A stretch of DNA of 64,000 nucleotides from Mucilaginibacter sp. (GCF_025362475.1 NZ_JANYGH010000020.1:1-64000), one strand, 5' to 3'; positions 18,397-31,169 are shown, counted from the stretch's first letter. The notes: generated from the sequence alone by a model not told the origin. Made by a program: numbers and translations.

Positions 18397-20358
18397 ATGA
18401 ACCAATTCACAAGGCTTACCGGCCTTATATTCATCTTCACGCTTGCTGTTTTATTTGCCAATGGCCAGGGAAAAATGCCAGATTCTTCTTTGTTTTATCA
18501 AACAGTTAACACCTATGTGAACCCGGTGTTACCTGGCGACCACCCGGACCCCACCTTACTTAAAGTGGGAGACGATTTTTATCATTGTGGGTCTTCTTTT
18601 CATTTTAACCCTTACCTGCCCATTTATCACTCAAAAGATCTCATTCATTGGGAGGTAATAAGCAGGGTGTTACCATCATCCAAAGCAGCCTGGGTTACTG
18701 ACCGGCCTTCCGCTGGTATCTGGCAGGGCGCTATAACCTATTTTTACGGCTCTTACTGGATCTATTTTTCGGCAGGAGGGCAGTGGTTTTGTAAGGCAAG
18801 TTCCCCTAAAGGGCCGTGGTCTGCTCCTGTACAAGTAAAGTCTAATCCCGAAACAGGTAATCTTGGTTACGACAACTCCATTTTTGTGGATGATGACGGA
18901 AAGCCTTATATGGTAATAAAAAACGGTCAAAAAGTTAATCGTTTGCAAGCCCTGGGCAAGGATGGGCAATTGACAGATCATGTGATAAATCTCGACTGGG
19001 TAAACGCCAGGCTACAATATAGCTGGGCGGAGGGGCCGGTAATGTGTAAACTCAATGGCTATTATTATTACTTTCCGGCTGGCGATGTTACCGGCGGACA
19101 ATATGTTTTAAGAGGAAGAGCATTGACCGGCGACTCGACAAAATGGGAAAGACTGGGTGATTTTTTTAAACCGGTTACCGATGATAAGGCAGGCTTTCGT
19201 CGTCCTAACCACATTTCAGCCCCCTTTCAATTAGCCGATGGCACCTGGTGGACTATTGGACAAAGCTATGAAAAGTATGATGGCGACGATTGGTCAGGTG
19301 CCGGGCGACAAACTTCGCTTTACCCTGTAACCTGGGAGGGCGACAGGCCATGGGGCATGGCGCCAGTCACCACACCTATCCGGAAACCAAACCTGCCACG
19401 GTCAGGTATTTCATGGACAAGCGTAAAGACAGATTATTTTGACGGTAGTGACTTAAGCCTGAATTGGCATTTCCTCACCAAAAAAGCTTCAGCCGCTTAT
19501 TCACTTACCGGCCGGAGGGGATGGATAAGGCTTGTGCCCGATTCATCCCGTACCCACCTTGTTCAAAAAGAAACGGACCACTATTATTCCGCTGTTACAA
19601 AGGTTGACCTGGGTGCAACGAATGACGGTACCAAGGCTGGCATTTACCTCACTAACGGAAACCAGACCGTGGTGGTGAGGCTTTACAGCGGTTACAACAA
19701 CGGAAAGAAAATTGTTTTTACAATGGATACCGCGAGCCGAAGCGTGCCGAACATCTTTGGAAACACAGTTTGGCTGAAACTGGAAAGAAACGGCCACGAG
19801 CTAACCGGATATTATAGTGGCGACGGAAAAGCCTGGGTTTCTTTAGGCAGGCCAATTAACGCAGTTAAACTTGATGAAACCCAGCCAAACTATAATTCAT
19901 GGGTAGGTACAAGTGTAGGGTTATTTGCAGAAGGAAAGCCGGCGGATTTCGACTGTTTTATTTGTAAAGACGGATCCTCCTCATTGCCCGCAGCAAGCTA
20001 TAGTAATTACTATGGAATAGCAACTGTTAATAAAGGGATGGGGAAAACGGTAACCAATACATCTATATATGGCGGATGGTTTATGATCTCCGGTGTGGAA
20101 ATTGGAAGGCAGTCGGCATCTTCCGTCCAGGTAGTTGCTTCTTCAAAAGGCAAGGGCAAGCTTCAAATATGGCTTGATGATCTTCAGAACGGTAAATTGA
20201 TAGCCACAATACCGCTAAACGCTACGGGCAGCGGTAATTATAAAATATTCAGCAAACAACTTAAAAATGTTACCGGGCAGCATGATGTTTTTGTGCGGTA
20301 TCCTGCAGGCGTTCCGCAAAGCATCTTTATTAAAAGCATAAGGTTTCCTTGCAAGTAG
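18397..20358 (+). CDS. GH43 xylosidase/arabinofuranosidase with C-terminal beta-sandwich and CBM6
   Basis: 653 residues; signal peptide to about 24 (FANGQ). Catalytic propeller about 40-335: Asp51 in DHPDPT, Asp159 in GYDNSIF and Glu212 in WAEGPV. A concanavalin-like GH43 C-terminal domain at about 345-520 has DYFDGSDLSLNWHFL and GLFAEGKPADFD. A CBM6-like module at about 530-653 has YSNYYGIATVNKGMGKTV and ends FIKSIRF. It is the first gene of operon 2. The three-part layout is typical of exo-acting enzymes on xylo-oligosaccharides. Confidence 0.88.
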   Translation: MNQFTRLTGLIFIFTLAVLFANGQGKMPDSSLFYQTVNTYVNPVLPGDHPDPTLLKVGDDFYHCGSSFHFNPYLPIYHSKDLIHWEVISRVLPSSKAAWVTDRPSAGIWQGAITYFYGSYWIYFSAGGQWFCKASSPKGPWSAPVQVKSNPETGNLGYDNSIFVDDDGKPYMVIKNGQKVNRLQALGKDGQLTDHVINLDWVNARLQYSWAEGPVMCKLNGYYYYFPAGDVTGGQYVLRGRALTGDSTKWERLGDFFKPVTDDKAGFRRPNHISAPFQLADGTWWTIGQSYEKYDGDDWSGAGRQTSLYPVTWEGDRPWGMAPVTTPIRKPNLPRSGISWTSVKTDYFDGSDLSLNWHFLTKKASAAYSLTGRRGWIRLVPDSSRTHLVQKETDHYYSAVTKVDLGATNDGTKAGIYLTNGNQTVVVRLYSGYNNGKKIVFTMDTASRSVPNIFGNTVWLKLERNGHELTGYYSGDGKAWVSLGRPINAVKLDETQPNYNSWVGTSVGLFAEGKPADFDCFICKDGSSSLPAASYSNYYGIATVNKGMGKTVTNTSIYGGWFMISGVEIGRQSASSVQVVASSKGKGKLQIWLDDLQNGKLIATIPLNATGSGNYKIFSKQLKNVTGQHDVFVRYPAGVPQSIFIKSIRFPCK

Positions 20359-20425
20359 GATGACCTTTTTATTAACCAATGAGAAAATTAGTAAGACAAA
20401 ATCTTTATTTAACTACCACGTGAGT

Positions 20426-21700
20426 ATGAAAAAATTAGTGTTATTGTATGTAATGATTGCTTTGCTGCCTGCTTTGGCAAATAGCCAAAATCACAAAGCT
20501 TCAAAAAAAATGTCAGGTAAAGGGGCCTTTGCATCCGGCGTTTATCCTGATCTTTTTCATGAAGCGGGATACAGCAAGGATGATATCAACATTAAGGTAG
20601 CCAAGGCTTATCATGATGTGTTTGAAGGCCCCAACAAGGTTTATTTCGAGGTAGGCGATTCAATGGCCTACGTGTCTGATGTGAAAAACCACGATGCCAG
20701 AACAGAGGGCCTTTCGTATGGTATGATGATCGCGGTTCAGCTTAATAAAAAAGACGTATTCGACCGTATATGGCGATGGTCAAAAAAATATCTTCAACAC
20801 CAGGACGGACCAAGCGAAGGGTATTTTGCCTGGAGCATTAATCCGCAAACTATGAAGCGTAATTCAGAAGGTTCTGCATCTGACGGGGAATTATACTATA
20901 TCACCGACCTGCTTTTTGCGTCCAACCGGTGGGGAAATAATACAGGCATTAATTATTATGGAGAGGCCAGGAGGATACTTGACGCCATGTGGAAAAAAGA
21001 AGGCGCCGCGAGTGTTCATCCTTTAATAAACATTGCGGCGAAACAAATTTCCTTTGTGCCCGAAGGCGGCGGGTATGAGTGGACAGATCCTTCCTATCAC
21101 TTGCCTGCGTTTTACGAAGTATGGGCGCTTTATGCAAAAGACGGCCATGAACAATTTTACCGGGATTGTGCAGATACAGCAAGAGCGTTTTTACACAGGG
21201 CCTGTGACCCCGTTACAGCTCTTAATCCTGATAATACCGATTTTAATGGCAAGTCACTCGGTGGGAGGCGAATGCCGTCGGCTTTTCGTTTCGACTCCTG
21301 GCGCGTACCAATGAATATCGCGATGGATTATGTGTGGTTTGGGAAAGACAAAAAGTGGCAGCAAGGGTATGCTAAGCGTTTTCAAAACTTTTTACGCTCA
21401 AAGGGGATAAATGATTTTGAGGATCAGTTTAATACAGACGGATCTACGCCTGCGTTTGTTCTTCCGGCAGGAGGAGTAAAGAAGTTACGGCATTCTTTGG
21501 GATTGGTGGCCACTTCGGCCTCAGCCTCGCTCATGATAAACGATAACACAAAATTCGATTTTGTGCGGCCTCTTTGGACCGCTAAACTTGAGCCTTATGC
21601 AGATGGATATTTCGATCCATATTATGATGGCTTGTTGTATGTATTCAGCCTGATGCATCTCAGCGGCTCATACCAGCTTATACAACCACAAACCAATTGA
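20426..21700 (+). CDS. GH8 reducing-end xylose-releasing exo-oligoxylanase
   Basis: 424 residues from ATG 20426, which gives a proper signal peptide (MKKLVLLYVMIALLPALANSQ); the longer frame from 20360 starts two bases after the previous stop. (Alpha/alpha)6-barrel GH8 signature: Glu in ARTEGLSYGMM (acid), the substrate-binding loop DGELYY, and Asp in FRFDSWRVPMN (base). Length and the EGLSYGM motif match Rex-type enzymes, which remove xylose from the reducing end of xylo-oligosaccharides of three or more units in the periplasm. It fits downstream of GH10 in the pathway. Confidence 0.88.
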   Translation: MKKLVLLYVMIALLPALANSQNHKASKKMSGKGAFASGVYPDLFHEAGYSKDDINIKVAKAYHDVFEGPNKVYFEVGDSMAYVSDVKNHDARTEGLSYGMMIAVQLNKKDVFDRIWRWSKKYLQHQDGPSEGYFAWSINPQTMKRNSEGSASDGELYYITDLLFASNRWGNNTGINYYGEARRILDAMWKKEGAASVHPLINIAAKQISFVPEGGGYEWTDPSYHLPAFYEVWALYAKDGHEQFYRDCADTARAFLHRACDPVTALNPDNTDFNGKSLGGRRMPSAFRFDSWRVPMNIAMDYVWFGKDKKWQQGYAKRFQNFLRSKGINDFEDQFNTDGSTPAFVLPAGGVKKLRHSLGLVATSASASLMINDNTKFDFVRPLWTAKLEPYADGYFDPYYDGLLYVFSLMHLSGSYQLIQPQTN

Positions 21701-21718
21701 TAAATTATTTACCCCTAA

Positions 21719-24573
<2,855 letters not shown>

Positions 24574-24645
24574 CCTGTTTAAGATGAGTAACGCGGAGTG
24601 ATGTAAGCACAGTTAAACACTATCAAATAAAACCATTAATGATTT

Positions 24646-25848
24646 ATGAATTTTTCAGCTGTCACTAAACAAACAAATCGGGGCTTCCTGCTCTTGGCCA
24701 TTGTGTTTATTGTTTTATCGTTTGTTCAATGTACACCTAAACATCAGGTTGCTTCCTCATCCCAGGCGGGTACAAAAGCCGATCATCCAGACAAAGGTTT
24801 AAAAGATTATTATAAAAACTATTTCCCAATTGGTGTAGCGGTTAGTATGGCTTCCCTGCATGGCCCTGATTCTGCATTAATTGTGAAAGAATTTAACAGT
24901 GTAACGCCCGAGAACGATATGAAGATGGGCCCGATACATCCATCAGAAGATATCTATAATTGGAAAAATGCCGACAAAATTGTTGATTTTGCAGTAAGCC
25001 ATCATATTAAAATACGCGGGCACAACTTATGCTGGCATAACCAGGAAGCAGCATGGATGTTTAAAGGGGCCGATGGAAAGCCGGTTACCAAAGAGTTGCT
25101 GTTGCGGCGCTTAAAGGATCATATTTTTGCTGTTGCGGGAAGATATAAAGGGAAGATTTATGCCTGGGATGTGGTTAACGAGGCCGTTGATGATAGCGAT
25201 GATACAACGCAGGTATATCGTAAAAGCAATTGGTACAATATATGCAATGGTCCCGATTTTATAGAGGCTGCCTTTAGGTATGCGCATGAAGCCGATCCGC
25301 AGGCTAAGTTATACTACAATGACTATAACAGCGAACACCCGGTAAAGAGAGAAAAAATATATAAATTGTTAAAAAAATTGATTGAGGACCACGTACCTAT
25401 TGATGGGGTGGGCATGCAGGCACATTGGAAGTTATATGAACCATCGCCCGACGAATTACGTAAAGCTTTGGATGAAGTAACCTCGTTAGGTTTAAAGGTA
25501 CAATTTACCGAACTGGATATTACTATACGTTTGCCACAACCAAAACCTGCGCCCGGATCAACTCCGCCAACCCCTGACCCGGGTTATACGCCAGAATTGG
25601 AAGCCAAACAAATAGCGCAATACAAAATGGCGTTCGATATCTTCAGGCAGTATAAAAAGTTTATAACAAGTGTTACTTTCTGGAACGTATCTGACAAATA
25701 CAGCTGGTTGGACCAGAGAGGGGGAGGATTAACTGGCGGAGTTGCCGCAGGCGAGAACACGCCCCGCACGGTTAGAAAAGCGTATCCTTTATTGTTTAAT
25801 GAAAACCTTCAACGCAAAAATGCTTACTGGTCTGTAGTGAATTTTTAA
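24646..25848 (+). CDS. GH10 endo-1,4-beta-xylanase, lipoprotein
   Basis: 400 residues. Lipoprotein signal ending FVQC with lipid-modified Cys29, so probably on the cell surface or outer membrane. GH10 barrel about 50-395: FNSVTPENDMKM (first substrate strand), RGHNLCWHNQ, acid/base Glu179 in DVVNEAVDD, nucleophile Glu289 in FTELDIT, and WNVSDKYSW near the end. It cuts the xylan backbone to make oligosaccharides for import through the SusCD pair. A proline-rich insert (PQPKPAPGSTPPTPDPG) follows the nucleophile strand, a loop variation common in Bacteroidota GH10. Confidence 0.93.
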   Translation: MNFSAVTKQTNRGFLLLAIVFIVLSFVQCTPKHQVASSSQAGTKADHPDKGLKDYYKNYFPIGVAVSMASLHGPDSALIVKEFNSVTPENDMKMGPIHPSEDIYNWKNADKIVDFAVSHHIKIRGHNLCWHNQEAAWMFKGADGKPVTKELLLRRLKDHIFAVAGRYKGKIYAWDVVNEAVDDSDDTTQVYRKSNWYNICNGPDFIEAAFRYAHEADPQAKLYYNDYNSEHPVKREKIYKLLKKLIEDHVPIDGVGMQAHWKLYEPSPDELRKALDEVTSLGLKVQFTELDITIRLPQPKPAPGSTPPTPDPGYTPELEAKQIAQYKMAFDIFRQYKKFITSVTFWNVSDKYSWLDQRGGGLTGGVAAGENTPRTVRKAYPLLFNENLQRKNAYWSVVNF

Positions 25849-25877
25849 CCCGAGTTTTGTTGAACTTCGCAATGAGG

Positions 25878-25968
25878 CGTGATCAATGAGTTTTACTACT
25901 GAAGGCTATAAGCATTAGGCACACGGTATGGATTTAAAACGCGGATGTTGCTGAAACAGATGATATAA
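25878..25968 (+). pseudogene. Decayed C-terminus of an SGNH esterase
   Basis: With one or two base corrections this segment reads RD(H)MSFTTEGYK-LGTRYGFK, matching [20 protein letters not shown] at the end of the neighbouring esterase (23713-24573), followed by a TAA at 25966. In-frame stops and a frame change within GYK-LG break it. It is probably what is left of a second, tandem esterase gene between GH10 and GH95. Confidence 0.55.
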
Positions 25969-26024
25969 TAGAAAGATAATAATAATGCTGTCCAATGAGG
26001 ATTGCACGTTACAAACCAAAGTAT

Positions 26025-28529
26025 ATGACAAGATTAGTTAATAAAAAAGTGTACTTATTTGCTGTGGTATTATTGATATTTTCATCAATACAGGCTCAAC
26101 AGAAAAATTATGCCGGTAAAAAAAATAGCGTACCCGATAATTCCGGGCGATATAAATTGTGGTATAATCAACCTGCTAAAAACTGGAACGAAGCCCTGCC
26201 TCTTGGTAACGGTTTTATAGGGGGAATGGTGTTTGGCAACGTACAAAACGAACGTATTCAGCTTAATGAATCAACCATATGGGGAGGAGGCCCCAATAAT
26301 ACAATTGATTCAAGTGCGAGGCCATACATTGATCAGGTTAGGCGGTTGCTCGCTGAGAAAAAGTATGCAGAAGCGCAAGAATTAGCTAACAGTAAACTTG
26401 GCCCAAAAGGTAATAGCGGCATGCCGTACCAACTTGCCGGTAATTTATATATCAGCTTTCCTGGATCAGATGCCGTTAGCAATTATTATCGCGATCTGGA
26501 TATAGCGAATGCCACAGCTACGGTAAAGTATACTTTAAATGGAGTTAACTATAAAAGAGAGTTTTTTACTTCGTTTGGCGCAAATGTGTTCATGGTAAAA
26601 CTTACAGCCAATAAGCCCGGCATGATTAACTGCAGGCTAAAACTTCAAAGCCCTCTTAAATCTTCAGTTACCATAAATAACGAAAAAGCATTGGTTTTAT
26701 CCGGCCAGGGCAGTGAGCACGAAGGGCAAAAAGGACAAATAGAATTTAATGTGCTCACCAGGGTCAAAAATTCGGGAGGCACAACCGTTGCAGATACTTC
26801 GGGCATTACTATCGCAAATGCAGATACGGCCGTGATATATCTTTCTATGGCCACCAATTTTATCAACTATCACGATGTTTCAGCAAATTCAATGCTTCGG
26901 GCAGAAAATATTTTAAGCAAGGCGTACGAGCACAGTTACGATGAATTGTTGGCTGAAAATATCAAGTTTTATCGCTCGTATTTTGACAGGGTTAAACTCG
27001 ATCTTGGTGCAGATAGTGCAGCAAAACAGCCAACAAATCTTCGGATCCAAAATTTTTCCGCCAATAATGATACGCAATTAGCCGAGTTGTATTTCCAGTA
27101 CGGTCGCTATCTGTTGATTTGTTCATCTCAGCCAGGATCGCAGCCAGCCAATTTACAGGGTATCTGGAACGGCGAAGTTAAAGGCCCGTGGGATAGTAAG
27201 TATACGATTAACATCAATACCGAAATGAATTATTGGCCAAGTGAGGTAACCCAGTTACCAGAATTAAGCACTCCGCTTTTTAATATGATCAAAGATTTGT
27301 CTGTTACAGGCAAGCCTACTGCCAGGATAATGTACGGAGCACGTGGATGGATGTTACATCATAATACTGATATCTGGCGCATAACCGGTGTTGTAGACGG
27401 CGCTTTCTGGGGTTTGTGGCCAACGTCAAATGCATGGCTTTGCCAGCATCTGTGGGAACATTATTTATACTCAGGCGATAAGGAATTTTTAAAGCAATAT
27501 TATCCGATAATTAAAGGCGCGGCCGAGTATTACGTTGATGCCCTTCAAAAAGATCCTGAACATGGCTGGCTGTTGGTGTCGCCGTCGGTTTCGCCCGAAC
27601 ACGAGTATATCGACGGAAAAAACCAGGTTTCTGTTACTGCAGGCGCCACCATGGATAATCAGTTAGTTTATGGCTTGTTTACTGATGCTATACGAGCGGC
27701 AGCCGAACTAAATATTGACAAGGTATTTGCAGATAGCCTGGCCACCTATCGCCGCCAACTACCTCCAATGCAAATTGGCAGGTACGGGCAGTTACAGGAG
27801 TGGCTGGAAGATCTTGATCGTACGGATGATCATCATCGCCATGTTTCTCATCTATACGGCTTGTTTCCGGGAAACCAGATATCTCCTTTTACGCAACCGC
27901 AACTTTTTGCCGCTGTAAAAAAATCACTTAATTATCGTGGTGACGTATCAACCGGATGGTCAATGGCGTGGAAGATCAACCTTTGGGCACGTTTACTGGA
28001 TGGCAATCACGCCTACAAGCTTATTAAAGATCAAATAAAACCTATAGGCGGGGGCTCTGGTGGCACTTATCCCAATTTATTTGATGCTCATCCGCCATTC
28101 CAGATTGATGGTAATTTTGGCTGTACATCAGGGATAGCAGAAATGCTTTTGCAAAGCCATGATGGTGCGATTTACCTATTGCCTGCATTGCCTGATGAAT
28201 GGAAGGATGGCAGCATCTCGGGGTTAATGGCAAGAGGTGGTTTTAAAGTAGATATAAAATGGGCTAACCATAAAATCATCAAAGTGGTGATACATTCCTC
28301 ACTTGGCGGAAACTGCCGTCTGCGTGTCAATCAACAAATGAATGGTAAATTGCTGACAGCAGTAAGCGGTATAAATAAAAACCGCTTTTACCAAACAATG
28401 GATTTGCAAACGCCGATCATAAAAAATAGCGATAAAAATCTTCAGCCAGACTTACCTAAAACCTGGATGTATGATGTAGCCACGCTTCCGGGTAAAACAT
28501 ATACCATTGTTAATAGCGGTTTGCATTAG
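26025..28529 (+). CDS. GH95 glycoside hydrolase (alpha-L-fucosidase/alpha-L-galactosidase)
   Basis: About 834 residues from ATG 26025, which gives a clean signal peptide ending IQAQ; 25995 is a longer alternative. GH95 landmarks: WNEALPLGNGFIGGMVFG and QLNESTIWGGGPN near the N-terminus, SQPANLQGIWNGEVKGPWDSK in the helical barrel, LHHNTDIWR, and SPSVSPEHEY (catalytic region). The family includes alpha-L-fucosidases and alpha-L-galactosidases. L-galactose caps occur on complex cereal arabinoxylan and GH95 enzymes of xylan loci act on them, so galactosidase activity is plausible here. The small-residue/fucose selectivity cannot be read from sequence with certainty. Confidence 0.88.
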   Translation: MTRLVNKKVYLFAVVLLIFSSIQAQQKNYAGKKNSVPDNSGRYKLWYNQPAKNWNEALPLGNGFIGGMVFGNVQNERIQLNESTIWGGGPNNTIDSSARPYIDQVRRLLAEKKYAEAQELANSKLGPKGNSGMPYQLAGNLYISFPGSDAVSNYYRDLDIANATATVKYTLNGVNYKREFFTSFGANVFMVKLTANKPGMINCRLKLQSPLKSSVTINNEKALVLSGQGSEHEGQKGQIEFNVLTRVKNSGGTTVADTSGITIANADTAVIYLSMATNFINYHDVSANSMLRAENILSKAYEHSYDELLAENIKFYRSYFDRVKLDLGADSAAKQPTNLRIQNFSANNDTQLAELYFQYGRYLLICSSQPGSQPANLQGIWNGEVKGPWDSKYTININTEMNYWPSEVTQLPELSTPLFNMIKDLSVTGKPTARIMYGARGWMLHHNTDIWRITGVVDGAFWGLWPTSNAWLCQHLWEHYLYSGDKEFLKQYYPIIKGAAEYYVDALQKDPEHGWLLVSPSVSPEHEYIDGKNQVSVTAGATMDNQLVYGLFTDAIRAAAELNIDKVFADSLATYRRQLPPMQIGRYGQLQEWLEDLDRTDDHHRHVSHLYGLFPGNQISPFTQPQLFAAVKKSLNYRGDVSTGWSMAWKINLWARLLDGNHAYKLIKDQIKPIGGGSGGTYPNLFDAHPPFQIDGNFGCTSGIAEMLLQSHDGAIYLLPALPDEWKDGSISGLMARGGFKVDIKWANHKIIKVVIHSSLGGNCRLRVNQQMNGKLLTAVSGINKNRFYQTMDLQTPIIKNSDKNLQPDLPKTWMYDVATLPGKTYTIVNSGLH

Positions 28530-28682
28530 TCTGCCGATTTTACAAGGGACAAGCAATTTCAAATTCTATTGAAAGACAGTTCCTGTAAATTTATACAGAT
28601 GTTATATGAATATAAACAAACGTTGTGTTTGGGGCTATGGTCGTTTTTTATCTTTACTAATCGCTTCTTAACGAGGGTTGTT

Positions 28683-28727
28683 AGATATAGTATTTTGGTC
28701 CGTTTTACGGTTCAAAATACTATATCT
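28683..28727. repeat. Long near-perfect palindrome
   Basis: Perfect 15-bp arms AGATATAGTATTTTG (28683-28697) and its complement (28713-28727). The 15-base loop itself contains CCGT-TTT-ACGG. No T-run follows on either strand. It lies in the 257-bp gap between GH95 and the TPR/FG-GAP gene. Confidence 0.8.
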
Positions 28728-28786
28728 GGCAGCCTTTCATGGTTTAGGGAACAAAAAAACGTATCTAATTTTTAAAACAAAATATC

Positions 28787-31039
28787 ATGTTATCACGATT
28801 TGCAAAAATGGTCATGTTTTTTGCTGCATGTACTTGTGGTTTAATAATATCATGTAAACCACATTCGCCGGCGAAAATGACAGACTTGCTGCAGCAACTT
28901 GAAAGACGAAATTATAATCCTCAAAATATTTTTAGTTCAGATGCCCGGCTTGCTGCCAGCGATTCGCTGTTAAAGGTTGATTCGCCAAACTATGATGTTC
29001 AACTGTTGTTAAAAAAAGCTTTGTTTGAGTTACAGGAAGGGCATGAACAACAGGCTGTTGACATATATTCAAAAGTTTCAAAACTGCCGCCTTACATGAA
29101 TCCCGTAAATGTAATGCCAGATCAGGCTGTTGCTTTTATGCGTTTAGGAGAACGTGCCAACTGCATGCTTGGCCATAACGGCTCATCATGTATATTCCCA
29201 ATTAAAGGCGCGGGCATACATCAGGCGCAAACAGGATCGCAGCAAGCCATTGAAACACTGGAGAATATTTTAAAAAGTAACTCTCATGATGCCCAGTCCC
29301 GATGGCTGTTAAATATAGCTTATATGACGTTAGGTCGTTATCCTGATCAGGTTCCTGCCCAATATATGATCCCTAACTTAAATGCTGACGATGGGCCGTA
29401 TAAAGTGAAGCCATTTACAGATGTTGCAGCAAATGTTGGTATTAACCTGAATAGCAGGGCGGGCGGCTCCATTGCCGACGATTTTGACGGAGATGGTTAT
29501 ATAGACATCATTACAAGTGGGATGGATCTTCAGGATCACATGCATTATTTTCATAACAACGGAGATGGTACTTTTAGTGATCGCACCGCTCAAAGTGGCT
29601 TACAAGATGAGGTTGGCGGCCTTAATATTGAACAAACCGATTATAACAACGATGGCCTCCCCGATATTTTTATAATGCGTGGAGGCTGGCTTCGGGATGG
29701 TTTTGGCAACCAGCCAAGTTCATTGCTTAAAAACAACGGCAACGGTAAGTTTACCGATGTTACTATTGCAGCCGGCCTGCAATTTATGCATCCTACACAA
29801 ACTGCCGTATGGGCCGATTTTAATAACGATGGCTGGCTTGATGTTTTTATCGGGATGGAAAGCCATGGCGGGACGGACCCTAAGAATAACCATCCATCGG
29901 CGCTTTATATGAATAACCATGATGGTACCTTTAACGAAATGGCTCAAAAAGCGCATTGCGGGATCAACGATTTTGTAAAAGGTGTAACATCAGCAGATTA
30001 CAATAACGACGGCTGGCCCGACATTTTTGTTTCTACCATGAGCGGAAGAAAATATTTGCTGAAAAATAAATGTAAGGGAGGGAAGAATGTAGATTTTGAA
30101 GATGTTACCGAAAAGGCGGGCATTAATATTACGCAAAATACATTTACTACTTGGTTTTATGATTACAACAATGATGGCTGGCCTGATATTTTGATTGGTA
30201 GTTATAATTTTACTACAACCCTGGGTTATTATGCTGCATTGGAGGCTTTGGGTACACCTGTGGCAAATAATGGCAACATTTTTCTTTTTAAAAACAACCG
30301 CGATGGAACATTTACAAATGTAACCCGTGATGTAGGGCTGAACAAAGTAGTGTTTAGCATGGGGGGTAATTTTGGTGATATTGATAATGACGGCTATCCC
30401 GATATTTACTTTGGAACCGGCAATCCCGATTTTGGATCGCTTATACCGAATAAACTTTTTCGGAATATAGGGGGCAAAAAATTTGCCGATGTAACCAGTT
30501 CGTCACGTACCGGCAATTTGCAAAAAGGCCATGGCGTGTCATTTGCCGATTTTAGGAATAATGGCCTGCAGGATATTTTCATCGAGATGGGCGGGGCTTA
30601 CATAGGCGATGCTTATAAAAGCGCATTGTACCTTAATCCAGGTCAAAATAACAATAATTGGATAGGTTTAAAACTGGTTGGTAAAATGTCAAACAGGAGT
30701 GCTATTGGGTCACAAATCAAAGTCACTATTACAGAAAATGGCTTACAAAGAAGTGTGTTTAAAGATGTAAACTCCGGCGGAAGCTTTGGTTCGTCTCCAT
30801 TAAGGCAAGAAATAGGGATAGGGCAGGCCGGTATCATCGATGATATCGAGATTCGATGGGCAGGGAGTGGTACCGTGCAGCATCTTCAAAAAATAAAGCC
30901 TAACCAATTCCTGGAAATAACAGAAGATGGCAAGGTAACACCACTTAATTTGAGGACACTTAAATTTAATACCAACGCGCAGCCGATGTCAATGCCCATG
31001 GCTGGTATGACGGTAAAAGGCAAAGGTATTTTTAAGTAA
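28787..31039 (+). CDS. TPR plus FG-GAP/ASPIC-UnbV lipoprotein (CRTAC1-like)
   Basis: 750 residues. Lipoprotein signal ending IISC. Residues about 50-200 are TPR-like helices (LLKKALFELQEGHEQQAVDIYSKV, WLLNIAYMTLGRYPDQ), with a conserved CMLGHNGSSCIFPI loop between them. Residues about 210-620 contain FG-GAP/VCBS calcium-binding blades of the form DFDGDGYIDI, DYNNDGLPDIF, DFNNDGWLDVF and DIDNDGYPDIYF. The end (about 625-720) is an ASPIC/UnbV domain (VTITENGLQRSVFKDVNSGGSFGSS). The protein probably sits at the outer membrane and binds ligand or partner proteins. Last gene of operon 2. Confidence 0.85.
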   Translation: MLSRFAKMVMFFAACTCGLIISCKPHSPAKMTDLLQQLERRNYNPQNIFSSDARLAASDSLLKVDSPNYDVQLLLKKALFELQEGHEQQAVDIYSKVSKLPPYMNPVNVMPDQAVAFMRLGERANCMLGHNGSSCIFPIKGAGIHQAQTGSQQAIETLENILKSNSHDAQSRWLLNIAYMTLGRYPDQVPAQYMIPNLNADDGPYKVKPFTDVAANVGINLNSRAGGSIADDFDGDGYIDIITSGMDLQDHMHYFHNNGDGTFSDRTAQSGLQDEVGGLNIEQTDYNNDGLPDIFIMRGGWLRDGFGNQPSSLLKNNGNGKFTDVTIAAGLQFMHPTQTAVWADFNNDGWLDVFIGMESHGGTDPKNNHPSALYMNNHDGTFNEMAQKAHCGINDFVKGVTSADYNNDGWPDIFVSTMSGRKYLLKNKCKGGKNVDFEDVTEKAGINITQNTFTTWFYDYNNDGWPDILIGSYNFTTTLGYYAALEALGTPVANNGNIFLFKNNRDGTFTNVTRDVGLNKVVFSMGGNFGDIDNDGYPDIYFGTGNPDFGSLIPNKLFRNIGGKKFADVTSSSRTGNLQKGHGVSFADFRNNGLQDIFIEMGGAYIGDAYKSALYLNPGQNNNNWIGLKLVGKMSNRSAIGSQIKVTITENGLQRSVFKDVNSGGSFGSSPLRQEIGIGQAGIIDDIEIRWAGSGTVQHLQKIKPNQFLEITEDGKVTPLNLRTLKFNTNAQPMSMPMAGMTVKGKGIFK

Positions 31040-31057
31040 AAAGCACTTAAAAAAGGA

Positions 31058-31106
31058 AAAATCTAAATCATCATGCAAAATGGATTTGCAGAATGATTTA
31101 GATTTT
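31058..31106. terminator. Bidirectional terminator between convergent FG-GAP genes
   Basis: Perfect 14-bp arms AAAATCTAAATCAT (31058-31071) and complement (31093-31106), with GCAAA/TTTGC inside the loop. A-runs and T-runs on both sides let it work for both strands. Confidence 0.75.
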
Positions 31107-31169
31107 CCCCAATAGAAAGGCCTTTTAGGAACAGCTAATTAATTGATTAAACCGCTAAAATTATCCTGC

